Source: UBA5314 sp040217815 (GTDB taxonomy: Bacteria; Bacillota; Syntrophomonadia; Syntrophomonadales; Syntrophomonadaceae). From it: a stretch of 64,000 nt of DNA. A program made the translations under genes and the position numbers. Where the stretch lies: contig JBEHWI010000004.1 in assembly GCA_040217815.1 (NCBI GenBank), positions 62,001-126,000 on the forward strand. Direction: 5' to 3'. The notes below the pieces were generated by a model. It was not told the DNA's origin. It saw only the letters and a list, made by a program, of their open reading frames with translations, and did no database searches. Of the stretch, positions 16,700-24,836 are shown in pieces (position 1 is the first letter of the stretch; each line of letters opens with the position of its first letter).

Positions 16700-17038
16700 C
16701 TAAGCCTTGATCATAATAAGCAGCATTTTGAAAGCCTCCCGGGCCATTACCGAATGGGGTACTCCGGCCGGCATCAAAAGAGCCTGTCCATTCTCAAGAG
16801 TGCGCGTGCACCCTTCCAGTGTAATCTCTCCCCGTCCTTCAACCGCCACTACCATCGCGTCAAAGGGCGCTGTATGCTCGGAAAGTCCCTGACCCGCTGC
16901 AAAGGCAAAAGCGGTAATATTGCCCCCGCCGCGTTTTACCAGGGTCTTGCTCACAATGGAGTCCTCCTGCCATTCCACCAAACTGGCAAGGGCTACTGGT
17001 TCACTCAAGGGTCCGACATACCTGGGCATATCTTGCAC
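16700..17038 (-). CDS. Cupin-domain protein downstream of hcp
   Basis: A 112-residue single-domain cupin. The two cupin motifs are visible: an early GQGLSEHTAPFDAMVVAVEGRGEI (only one His) and a late NGQALLMPAGVPHSVMA. The GTG at 17038 follows AAAGGGG by 7 bases. It starts 33 bases after the hcp stop, so the two are almost certainly one transcript. Cupins of this size next to hcp may sense or detoxify small molecules, but no reaction can be assigned. The metal site would have fewer His ligands than usual. Confidence 0.8.
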   Translation of the reverse strand: MQDMPRYVGPLSEPVALASLVEWQEDSIVSKTLVKRGGGNITAFAFAAGQGLSEHTAPFDAMVVAVEGRGEITLEGCTRTLENGQALLMPAGVPHSVMAREAFKMLLIMIKA

Positions 17039-17071
17039 AAAACTACCCCTTTCAAAAATCGCTGCCTGCTT

Positions 17072-18688
17072 TTACTTGCCGCCCATGATGGCAGCCAGAT
17101 CCTGCTCCGGTTTAGTGATTGGTTTGATGGCGAACGTATCCACCAGTACCTGTAGTACATTCGGGCTGATAAAAGCCGGCAGCGTTGGCCCCAGCCTGAT
17201 GTCTTTGATGCCCAAATAGAAGAGGCTGAGAAGTATCGAAACCGCTTTTTGTTCGTACCAGGATAAGATCATCGACAAAGGCAGGTCGTTTACCCCGCAT
17301 TCAAAGGCCTGAGCCAGGGCCAATGCGATCTGCACCGCGGAATAGGCGTCATTGCACTGCCCTATATCCAGGAGCCGGGGAATACCTTCGATATCACCCA
17401 GCTGCTTATCAAAGAAGCGGAACTTGCCGCAGGCCAGGGTAAGAATAATAGTGTCGGCGGGTGCCTGCTCCACAAAATCACTGTAGTAGCTGCGCTCTTT
17501 ATTTACCCCGTCACACCCCCCCACCAGGAAGAAGTGCTTGATCTTTCCAGCCTTAACGGCATCTATCACCTGTCCGGCCACTGATAAAACCGCCTGCCGG
17601 GCAAAACCCACCATAACCTGCCCGGCATCCAGGTCCTCCTCAAAACCGGGCGTATTAAGAGCTTTGTCTATTAACAGCTTAAATTCACCTTCAGGTAAAT
17701 GCAATACTCCCGGCCAGGCTACCGGGCCGGTGGTGAATATACGATCCCCATACTGCAGACCCGGTTTTTGAATGCAGTTGGTGGTCATCAATATGGGGCC
17801 AGGGAAGGCTGCAAACTCGCGCTGCTGGTTCTGCCAGCCCCGTCCATAGTGGCCGTAGAAATGTTCGTAATTTTTAAGTTCGGGATAGCCATGCGCGGGC
17901 AGCATCTCTCCATGGGTATAAACGGTTATACCCAGCCCGGCAGTGGCCTCCAAAAGCCTTTTCAAGTCCAGCAGATCATGGCCGGAAACCAGGATGCATT
18001 TGCCCGCCTTGTGGCCAAGGGGTACGGCGGTGGGCTCTGGATGACCCAGGGTATTGGTATTGCCTCGATCAAGGATCTCCATGGCCCGAATGTTTATTTC
18101 CCCGCACTTTAAAACCAGACCTATCCAATAATCCAGTTCATTCTTTTCGCTGCCCAGGACTGGTAATACTTCAAAGATAAATTCATATATGGCCTGGTCC
18201 TCCTCGCCCAGTTTTAGGGCATGGTAAGCATAGGCCGCCACCCCGCGAAGCCCATACAGTAGTATTTCTTGCAGGGATCGAACATCAGGATTTTGAACCC
18301 GGCTCACCGGGAGGCCTTGTTTAACACCCCACGCTATCAGGGCTTCTTTGCTGCTGTAATCCAGTCCTGCAACACCTAGACCTTTATCCCCGTTCAGCTG
18401 CTGCTTCAGTTCTTCACTGGCCTGGCGGACCTTTTTGATATAACCGTAAATGCTGTCAGGATCGAAATTGACATTGGTCAGAGTGGTAAAGAGAGCTTCC
18501 AAGACCAGTTCCTTAATATCCTTTGATACACTTCCCCGGCCCTGAGCCTCCCCGGCATATACGGCCAGATCCTGCAAAGCCCAGGTAAGGACATCCTGCA
18601 GAGCTGCAGTCTCCTCATCCTTTCCGCAAATGCCCCGGGTGGTGCAGGCCACCCCCCTGGTAGTCTGTTCACATTGGTTGCAAAACAT
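17072..18688 (-). CDS. hcp: Hydroxylamine reductase / hybrid cluster protein
   Basis: A 538-residue hybrid cluster protein. It opens MFCNQCEQTTRGVACTTRG, carrying the Cys ligands of the cubane cluster, and continues with conserved GHDLLDLKRLLEATAG, THGEMLPAHGYPELK, GPILMTTNCI and VGGCDGVNK regions that ligate the hybrid 4Fe-2S-2O cluster. The long N-terminal half is the class I/II Hcp length. Hcp reduces nitric oxide (and hydroxylamine) and protects anaerobes from nitrosative stress. The ATG at 18688 follows GAGGAGG, which discards an upstream extension. The upstream motif shared with the Rrf2 gene implies control by that regulator, and the cupin follows in the operon. Confidence 0.95.
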   Translation of the reverse strand: MFCNQCEQTTRGVACTTRGICGKDEETAALQDVLTWALQDLAVYAGEAQGRGSVSKDIKELVLEALFTTLTNVNFDPDSIYGYIKKVRQASEELKQQLNGDKGLGVAGLDYSSKEALIAWGVKQGLPVSRVQNPDVRSLQEILLYGLRGVAAYAYHALKLGEEDQAIYEFIFEVLPVLGSEKNELDYWIGLVLKCGEINIRAMEILDRGNTNTLGHPEPTAVPLGHKAGKCILVSGHDLLDLKRLLEATAGLGITVYTHGEMLPAHGYPELKNYEHFYGHYGRGWQNQQREFAAFPGPILMTTNCIQKPGLQYGDRIFTTGPVAWPGVLHLPEGEFKLLIDKALNTPGFEEDLDAGQVMVGFARQAVLSVAGQVIDAVKAGKIKHFFLVGGCDGVNKERSYYSDFVEQAPADTIILTLACGKFRFFDKQLGDIEGIPRLLDIGQCNDAYSAVQIALALAQAFECGVNDLPLSMILSWYEQKAVSILLSLFYLGIKDIRLGPTLPAFISPNVLQVLVDTFAIKPITKPEQDLAAIMGGK

Positions 18689-18718
18689 AAAAGTCCTCCT
18701 CTCAAATACTTGATAAAT

Positions 18719-18735
18719 TTGACTCTTTTTGTCCA
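18719..18735 (-). promoter_or_regulatory. Putative Rrf2 operator upstream of hcp
   Basis: TTGACTCTTTTTGTCCA on the plus strand. Thirteen of the first 15 bases match the site at 19180-19196, with identical half-sites TTGAC and TTGTC-type ends in an inverted arrangement. It lies about 30 bases upstream of the hcp start codon, where a repressor would block transcription or early elongation. Confidence 0.55.
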
Positions 18736-18758
18736 CTTTTAGGCAAAAAGAAAATCGC

Positions 18759-19166
18759 TTACTTTGCTTGAGATAATATATCGGCCAGAGTGCTGGCGGA
18801 TAATTCCCGGGCCAGGGCCTGCTGGGCGCGGGCCATGATGGCAGAAACCGGACAGCCTGGTTTGTTGGGGCACTGGTAGCCCGGTGCCAGGCATACATTT
18901 AAAGCCAGGGGCCCTTCTACGGCAGTGACAATATCGAGAATGGTAATCTGATCGGGGCATTTAAGAAGCCTGATACCCCCATTGGTGCCTCTCTGGGTGT
19001 AGACCAGGTCAGCCAGGACCAGCAGTTTTACCGTCTTTTTTAAAAAGTCCTCGGGAATATCCTGTTGTTCTGAAACATATCGGGTGGACAGCAGTTCGCC
19101 AGCCGGGGCCTTGGCCAGCTCCAACATGGTGCGAATCGCATATTCACTCTGACGGGTTATCTGCAT
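18759..19166 (-). CDS. Rrf2-family Fe-S transcriptional regulator
   Basis: A 135-residue Rrf2 protein. It starts MQITRQSEYAIRTMLELA, the typical winged helix-turn-helix, and has the three-cysteine cluster ligand region CLAPGYQCPNKPGC. Members such as NsrR, IscR and CymR sense NO, Fe-S status or cysteine. The hcp neighbour and NO-related biology suggest an NsrR-like role; this is inference. The ATG at 19166 is chosen since GGAGG precedes it by 5 bases; TTG four codons earlier overlaps that site. The gene has a sigma-A promoter (TTGCCA-17-TAATAT) and an operator-like site beneath it, so it may autoregulate. Confidence 0.92.
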   Translation of the reverse strand: MQITRQSEYAIRTMLELAKAPAGELLSTRYVSEQQDIPEDFLKKTVKLLVLADLVYTQRGTNGGIRLLKCPDQITILDIVTAVEGPLALNVCLAPGYQCPNKPGCPVSAIMARAQQALARELSASTLADILSQAK

Positions 19167-19179
19167 GCCATCCTCCAAG

Positions 19180-19196
19180 TTGACTTATTTTGTCTC
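19180..19196 (-). promoter_or_regulatory. Putative Rrf2 autoregulatory operator
   Basis: TTGACTTATTTTGTCTC between the promoter and the start of the Rrf2 gene. Core TTGACTNNTTTTGTC is shared with the site before hcp at 18719-18735. Its location downstream of the -10 box would suit repression. Confidence 0.55.
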
Positions 19197-19204
19197 TTTA
19201 GTCT

Positions 19205-19233
19205 ATATTAAATCATGCTTAACCCTTTGGCAA
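19205..19233 (-). promoter_or_regulatory. Sigma-A promoter of the Rrf2 gene
   Basis: On the minus strand TTGCCA (19228-19233), spacer of 17 bases, TAATAT (19205-19210). The operator-like site lies 9 to 25 bases downstream. Confidence 0.65.
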
Positions 19234-19253
19234 TACTTTTTTGGTGGATATCT

Positions 19254-20405
19254 CTATAGGTGGCGATGGGCCAGTTCAAATACCGCTTTGACAACCTGTT
19301 CGACGTCCTCCCGGGTGTTAAAATACCCGGGGCTCAAACGGCAGCTGCCGACCTCCAGGGTGCCAAGGGTGCGATGGGCCAGCGGCGCGCAGTGCAGACC
19401 AGCCCGGGTAACCACTCCGAAGTCATTATCCAGCAGGTAGCTGACTTCCCCACAGTCCATGTCCCCAATATTAAACGACAGGACCGCGGTTTGTTTCTTT
19501 TCATCAGCCGGTCCGTATAGCTTAACAGCTTTTATTTCTTTCAAACCATCAAGCAGCATCCCGGTCAGAGCCTGCTCTTGCGACCTTATCTGGTCCGCTC
19601 CAGTCTCGCCTATAAACCGCACACCAGCCAGCAGCCCGGCCAGTCCCGGCGTATTAGGGGTGCCGCTTTCCAGGCTGTCCGGCATTACTTCAGGCTGTTC
19701 CAGATACTCGGAAAGCGAACCGGTTCCCCCCTCTTTTAAAGGCCGCACCTTAATCCCCGGACGGATATAAAGTCCCCCGGTCCCCTGGGGCCCGAAAAGG
19801 CTTTTGTGCCCTGTAAACGCCAGCACATCAATATTCTGGGCCTCGACATCAATGGGAAGCATGCCCGCGCTCTGGGCACTGTCCAGTATGAATAGCAGAT
19901 CATTTTCCCTGGCTATTTGCCCTACTTCATCCACCGGCATAATGGCACCGGATACATTGGAGGCATGCAGCATACAGATCAATCTGGTTTCAGGCCGAAT
20001 TGCCCGGCGCATATCGTCCGGATCAAGGCTGCCGTCTTGGGCACAAGGCACAGCCGTCCAGGCTATTCCCTGCTGTGTCATAGCGTGCAGGGGCCTGGCT
20101 ACGGCATTGTGTTCCATGCTGGTGGTCAGCACGTGATCTCCAGGATTTAGGAGGCCTTTTAAGGCCAGGTTTAAAGCTTCGGTTATGTTTAAAGTAAAGG
20201 CAATCTGGCTGCAATCTTTAATGCCAAATAGCCTGGCCAGAGCTTCACGAGCGTCCAGAAGAACCGTTCCGGCCTGCAGGGTCCGCTGGTGGCTTCCCCG
20301 CCCCGGATTTCCACCCAGATAGCGATTGAAATAATCCATAGCTTGATAAACACTCTCCGGTTTTGGATAGGAAGTAGCCGCGTTGTCCATATAAATCGTT
20401 TTCAT
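19254..20405 (-). CDS. Cysteine desulfurase family protein (class V aminotransferase)
   Basis: A 383-residue PLP enzyme of the NifS/CsdB type. It starts MKTIYMDNAATSYPKPESV; the PLP lysine is in FTGHKSLFGPQGTG, and the mobile cysteine loop is RAGLHCAPLAHRTLGTLEVG. Such enzymes strip sulfur (or selenium) from cysteine (or selenocysteine) as a persulfide. The ATG at 20405 follows AGGAG; an in-frame extension of 18 codons upstream is not supported. YedF lies upstream on the same strand, a pairing characteristic of selenium-handling genomes. The gene's stop is 87 bases from the Rrf2 start, so it is not clearly in the hcp operon. Confidence 0.9.
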   Translation of the reverse strand: MKTIYMDNAATSYPKPESVYQAMDYFNRYLGGNPGRGSHQRTLQAGTVLLDAREALARLFGIKDCSQIAFTLNITEALNLALKGLLNPGDHVLTTSMEHNAVARPLHAMTQQGIAWTAVPCAQDGSLDPDDMRRAIRPETRLICMLHASNVSGAIMPVDEVGQIARENDLLFILDSAQSAGMLPIDVEAQNIDVLAFTGHKSLFGPQGTGGLYIRPGIKVRPLKEGGTGSLSEYLEQPEVMPDSLESGTPNTPGLAGLLAGVRFIGETGADQIRSQEQALTGMLLDGLKEIKAVKLYGPADEKKQTAVLSFNIGDMDCGEVSYLLDNDFGVVTRAGLHCAPLAHRTLGTLEVGSCRLSPGYFNTREDVEQVVKAVFELAHRHL

Positions 20406-20527
20406 ATAGGGATGACTCCTTAAATTGAATAACCTGAATAAAGACCCCGAAGGCGGCAAATACTCTGTTAACCCTCAGGGCCGTATAAAGTTATAGTGTT
20501 GTTGTTTATCGTCAATGAAAATTATGG

Positions 20528-21106
20528 TTAAAAGGTCAGTGCCCGGGTTGCACCGGTCATTATCTCGACTATTGAATACATGTTGGTTACCTTGCCCACC
20601 AGCAATTTTTCTTTGAGCCCATAGAAATCAAGGCAGGTGCCGCAGGATAAGACCTCCACTCCCCGCTTTTCCAGAGCCTTCAGCTGTTCAATAACCGGTG
20701 AGCCCTCCGTGCACAAGAATATGCCGGCATTGATAAATATAATGTTTTTTATCCGGCCATCAAGTTCGTTTAGAGCATAAATAAAGCTCCTCATCAGAAT
20801 CTGCCCCAGTTCTTCATCACCGTTGCCAAACAGACGACTGCTGATGAGAATCGCTACATCTCCCGGCATTTCTTGCTGGTCTACTTCCAGGTCCGATGTT
20901 TTATTCATATGGATATGAAAGTCGGCTCCCACCTGTTCAACATCAATATTGTAACCCTGGGATTTGGCCAGGCGGCTTACATTCTCCAGAGCGGCATCCT
21001 GGTTTACAATAGTCGTCAGGTTGATAAGACCTCCATCCATGGCCTTCTTGGTCAAGATCACGGGTTCCGGACAGTCCAGACCTCTGGCATCAATTATCTC
21101 ATCCAT
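20528..21106 (-). CDS. yedF: Sulfurtransferase-like selenium metabolism protein YedF
   Basis: A 192-residue protein. Residues 1-75 are a TusA/SirA-like domain with the thiol motif ARGLDCPEPVILTKKAM. The C-terminal half is a DsrE-like domain with SCGTCLDFYGLKEKL, ending VGKVTNMYSIVEIM. This composition matches the YedF family (TIGR03527), which occurs in genomes encoding selenophosphate synthase. Its role may be relay of a persulfide or selenide from the neighbouring cysteine desulfurase to a downstream enzyme. The ATG at 21106 follows GGGAG. An upstream extension of 47 codons lacks a ribosome binding site. Confidence 0.9.
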   Translation of the reverse strand: MDEIIDARGLDCPEPVILTKKAMDGGLINLTTIVNQDAALENVSRLAKSQGYNIDVEQVGADFHIHMNKTSDLEVDQQEMPGDVAILISSRLFGNGDEELGQILMRSFIYALNELDGRIKNIIFINAGIFLCTEGSPVIEQLKALEKRGVEVLSCGTCLDFYGLKEKLLVGKVTNMYSIVEIMTGATRALTF

Positions 21107-21298
21107 GCTGCTTCGCTCCCTTTCAACCATACATTGTACTACAGTATTATAAAATTTATACATGCCTGTTAAACAGGCCCTATCCCCCGGCATATTTACC
21201 AGGAACAGCATAAATATGCGCTTCTTAACGTGTTCCCACTTGCCCAAAATATATCACAAGCAGAGTTATATTACAAATAACTTTAATTTATACAAAGA

Positions 21299-21330
21299 GG
21301 ACCTGCCTGCCGCGAAGCAAAGTCAGGTCC
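21299..21330 (-). terminator. Probable terminator of the flavin/Fe-S fusion gene
   Basis: GGACCTG pairs with CAGGTCC; on the minus strand the stem is followed by TCTTTGTATAAATT. The T-run is weak. It lies just beyond the stop of the gene at 21359-24427. Confidence 0.55.
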
Positions 21331-21358
21331 CCCAACGAAGTTTAAGAAGTTCGGTTAT

Positions 21359-24300
21359 TTAGCTGGTTTTGCGCAGGTATTCCTCCATGCGGGGCATAAA
21401 GTAAGGGATTATTTCCCCCAGCATTTTGGGCATTAAAACATCCATAGTCTTGGGCATGAGATCCGGCATCTGCTCTTCCAGGTAAGCCGGCATCGGAATG
21501 GCCTCCTTCACTTTCTCCAGCATGCGGGGCATTACCTTCGGTAATATACCGGGCAGCAGGCTGGGGAACAGCGAAGGCATAACCGTCTTCATCATGGCGA
21601 TCATGGGCTCTTTAAATACTTCCGGCGATTTGATGACCATATGCATCATACCACGATACATCTCCGGCATAGCCTCAATCATATCGGGAATCATGTCGGC
21701 CATCATATCCGCCATCCCCCAGGGGGTCATCATCCTTATCATAGCCTCAAAAACCGCCCATTTCTCATCAATCACCGCATCGGAAGGCGGTACCTGATAG
21801 CCGCAGGCTTCAGCCGTCAGAGCAGCTAAATCCTTGATTTCAATTGGCATTTGGCCGAGATCTCGCGAACGCTTGAGCTGAACCCGGCAGCAAGGACAGG
21901 CCGTAATCAGGGTGTCTGCTCCGGTGTCAATAGCCTCCTGAACCCTCATGACTCCTATTTTTTCCGCAACATCTGGATCAGCCACCAGTGACAGGACCGA
22001 ACCACAGCAGTGGGCATCGAACTTATTGAAGCGCATCTCCCGGAAGTTCGAGCCCGGTATGGCGTTTATCAAGGTGCGCGGCCCGGCAAAGCGCACTCCC
22101 GCCCTTCCCATATGGCAGGGATCATGATAGGTGACCTTACGGTTTATATCACCCGGGATCGAAAATTCCCCGGCCTCGATCTTCTCTGCCAAAACATCGG
22201 CATAATGCATGGCGTGGAAAGGGTAGTCGATGCCGTGTTCTTCAGCCCAGTGGCGGTAGTATATTTCCCAGACCAACCAGCAGGCAGGGCATGTGGTTAT
22301 TATTTTACTTGCCCCCAGCTTCTTCATATTCTCTATATTGGCGGCAGCGGTTTCATCGAAAACCTCCCAGCGCCCGGCTACCAGCATTGGAATACCGCAG
22401 CATCTTTCTTCTTTTCCTATATATGAAAAGTCCACACCGGCTTTAGCAAGCACCAGGGCCGCCGACTGCGCCACATCCTGCTCCACGAAGGAAGATGTGC
22501 AGCCCGGGAAAAAGGCATATTCCGCCTTATCCTTGATGAGGGGCTTAATCTCGTCGGTGATCCAGGCGTCCCGGTCCTTCTTGTATCCGCCCCAGATATT
22601 GCCCTGCTGGCGCATGGTATTTACCATAATTTCAAATGGCGGGAAGGTGTGATAACCTTCTCCATCTATCAGCAGACCGCGCATTTTCAGCCAGGAGGAC
22701 TCATTGGGCAAATCCAACTGGCAGGTGCGGTTGCACATTTCGCAGGTGGTGCAGCCCAGTATATTCTCAACCGCTTTTTGATCGAAGTCCGCATCACCTT
22801 CCAGCACCATTTTGATCAGGGTCCACTTGCCGCGCGGCGACTGTGATTCCCATCCCCGACCGTAGTACTGATCGCAGTGATCAACACAATAGCCGCACTG
22901 GGAACAGGCGTAGGCATACCAGGCAATATCCCCCGGGATTCCATCTCTTTCCTTGAAAACCTCCCCGGGCTCTTTGCTCTGGGCCCAGTTGCCAAAGACC
23001 CTGATAAGCGGCTCAAAGGCGTTGGCCAGCTTCAATCCCCGGGCTACCAGGCTGGCGTCCAGCACCTTGCCCGGGTTCATCAAGGCCTGGGGATCAACTT
23101 CCTTTTTAAACTGGCGCAGAGCCGAAACTGCTTCACTTCCCAACACCTGGTCGGCAAACCCGGTAAAATACAGCCCGGTTGCATATGGCCGTCCTCCGTA
23201 TTTCTGAGCAGTACGCAGAGCGGTCAGGGAAAGGCCAAAGGCCAGGTTGTAGTTGAAGCTCCGTTCATCATGGGGAATAAAGCCCAAAAGTACGATTTCC
23301 CTGTGGTTGGTGGCAAAGCCCTCTAAAATAAAAGTCTGTTTAATCTCCTCGCGGGTCTCCTTGATCACCCGGGCCAGATTTTCGATTGGAACAATCACCT
23401 CACTGGGGATTAAGGAAGGCGCAATGCGCTTGGCCCGCATAGGTTCAAAGCGGGCTTCCCATTCATGCCAGGCAATCTCCTCGGGCAGCACTTCTCCGGA
23501 ATTGCGCAGGGCCAGGCTCAGCACATCATCGCGGATAAGATCGCACCGTTCCGCAGTGCAGGACATAACGACAATATATTTCTCCGGAATTATCAGACGC
23601 TCTTTTTCCACCGGACGCCCGTGGTGAAGATGAGGCGGCAGCTTGTTTTTCATCATGGCCGCATCAGGATTTATAAAGGTCACCGACCATAAAGGCACCT
23701 TGCGGTCATAAAGTCCCTGCATAAAAGACCCCAGGTCGTCGATGGATGTAAACGCTACGGCGGTGATATGCATAGGCCGCAGCGGTTTGACCCTGAAACA
23801 GACCCGGGTTATAAACCCGCTTATGCCGTTGGCACCGGAAACCAGCTGCAGGTCTTTACCCCGCAATTCTCTAACCTGTCCATCAGGCAGAAGCAGCCTG
23901 GCCCATACCACGTTGTCAACAAAGTACCCGTATTCATAACTGCCGATCCCGGCTCCCCCCTGGGCCAGCCAGCCGCCCACCGTCGAAGAAGGGGCGCTGG
24001 TCGGGTAGGCCACCAGAGTAAGGTCTTTCTGATTCAAGTGGTATTCCAGTTCATTCCACACCACACCCGGTTCGACGGTTGCGGTTCTTTCCTCCGGGTT
24101 GATTTCAATGATCTGCTTCATCCGGTTGAATTCAACCACCAGCCCGCCTTCCACGGGCAGGACTCCGCCATACCCCGAAGTGGCTTTCCCCCTGGGCGTA
24201 AGGCTTATCGATTCAGCCCGGGCGGTCTTTATCAAGTACTTCAGCTCCTCCTCATTTACCGGCTGAACTATACCCTCCGGAACTGGATTACCCACCAGGG

Positions 24301-24427
24301 GTTTCACCATAGACGGCATGGCTCCCATGTCGTGGGCATATATTTTTCTTTCCAGTTCATCAAAACTGACCCGATTGCTAAAGCGCTGCTTCAGTTCCTC
24401 TTTCACATCATCCACCAGTTTTCCCAT
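21359..24427 (-). CDS. FAD-linked oxidase fused to 4Fe-4S and CCG (HdrD/GlcF-like) domains with Met/Pro-rich tail
   Basis: A 1022-residue fusion. Residues about 50-215 are a PCMH-type FAD domain (LTPRGKATSGYGG, SSTVGGWLAQGGAGIGS); the flavin C-terminal half runs to about 460. Two 4Fe-4S motifs follow (Cys 508, 511, 514, 518 and 559, 562, 565, 569). Two CCG domains follow (Cys676-677 with 713/716; Cys771 with 807-808 and 844/846/847), as in GlcF, LldE and HdrB/D. The 127 residues from 896 hold 27 Met residues with recurring MP pairs. GlcD-GlcF fusions oxidise 2-hydroxy acids such as lactate and pass electrons to the membrane pool or EtfAB. Start ATG at 24427 follows a G-rich ribosome binding site. 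Substrate unproven. Confidence 0.85.
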   Translation of the reverse strand: MGKLVDDVKEELKQRFSNRVSFDELERKIYAHDMGAMPSMVKPLVGNPVPEGIVQPVNEEELKYLIKTARAESISLTPRGKATSGYGGVLPVEGGLVVEFNRMKQIIEINPEERTATVEPGVVWNELEYHLNQKDLTLVAYPTSAPSSTVGGWLAQGGAGIGSYEYGYFVDNVVWARLLLPDGQVRELRGKDLQLVSGANGISGFITRVCFRVKPLRPMHITAVAFTSIDDLGSFMQGLYDRKVPLWSVTFINPDAAMMKNKLPPHLHHGRPVEKERLIIPEKYIVVMSCTAERCDLIRDDVLSLALRNSGEVLPEEIAWHEWEARFEPMRAKRIAPSLIPSEVIVPIENLARVIKETREEIKQTFILEGFATNHREIVLLGFIPHDERSFNYNLAFGLSLTALRTAQKYGGRPYATGLYFTGFADQVLGSEAVSALRQFKKEVDPQALMNPGKVLDASLVARGLKLANAFEPLIRVFGNWAQSKEPGEVFKERDGIPGDIAWYAYACSQCGYCVDHCDQYYGRGWESQSPRGKWTLIKMVLEGDADFDQKAVENILGCTTCEMCNRTCQLDLPNESSWLKMRGLLIDGEGYHTFPPFEIMVNTMRQQGNIWGGYKKDRDAWITDEIKPLIKDKAEYAFFPGCTSSFVEQDVAQSAALVLAKAGVDFSYIGKEERCCGIPMLVAGRWEVFDETAAANIENMKKLGASKIITTCPACWLVWEIYYRHWAEEHGIDYPFHAMHYADVLAEKIEAGEFSIPGDINRKVTYHDPCHMGRAGVRFAGPRTLINAIPGSNFREMRFNKFDAHCCGSVLSLVADPDVAEKIGVMRVQEAIDTGADTLITACPCCRVQLKRSRDLGQMPIEIKDLAALTAEACGYQVPPSDAVIDEKWAVFEAMIRMMTPWGMADMMADMIPDMIEAMPEMYRGMMHMVIKSPEVFKEPMIAMMKTVMPSLFPSLLPGILPKVMPRMLEKVKEAIPMPAYLEEQMPDLMPKTMDVLMPKMLGEIIPYFMPRMEEYLRKTS

Positions 24428-24461
24428 ATACCCATACCCCCCTAGAGTTTATTGTGAGATT

Positions 24462-24470
24462 ATTATAACA
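24462..24470 (-). promoter_or_regulatory. Extended -10 promoter of the flavin/Fe-S fusion gene
   Basis: On the minus strand TGTTATAAT matches the extended -10 motif TGnTATAAT. No good -35 box is present, as is typical for extended -10 promoters. The leader is about 30 nucleotides. Confidence 0.55.
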
Positions 24471-24753
24471 TGTCCGGCAGTAAAAGACTATCCCTCAAAA
24501 AGGGCAAAAATGGGACAAGCTTACTTTTGTCCGGATAGGTGTTTCCAGTACCTTAACGGGGCAGAAAACAACGAATCTGGAGGCCTTTAGCCTTCGGATT
24601 AGCTGTTTTTATGTTTATCCTTCTATTCTTTGGATTGTATTATTGAGGGTAAACAAACCATCCACGGTACCTCTTGCAGCATAAAAATTGATTATACGCT
24701 TTTCGTTTGCCTATTTATAATTGTCCGGCTGGCCCTGTAGGACCCCATAAAAA

Positions 24754-24784
24754 GGAAGCCCGGAGGCTGGTCCTCGGGGCTTCC
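24754..24784 (-). terminator. Terminator of the radical SAM gene
   Basis: GGAAGCCC pairs with GGGCTTCC, with a further four pairs after one mismatch. On the minus strand it is followed by TTTTTATG. It lies about 50 bases beyond the stop of the gene at 24837-26636. The rest of the 24428-24836 gap holds the fusion gene's promoter and AT-rich sequence with no gene. Confidence 0.8.
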
Positions 24785-24836
24785 CAATTACTTATGGAAG
24801 AATGCAAGCAGTGCGGTTTTGGTTTTTGAGAGTAGG

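Noticed and set aside
23768..24445. 225-codon frame opposite the flavin/Fe-S fusion
   Set aside because: Shadow of the conserved FAD domain; no Shine-Dalgarno sequence and Pro/His/Gln-rich composition.
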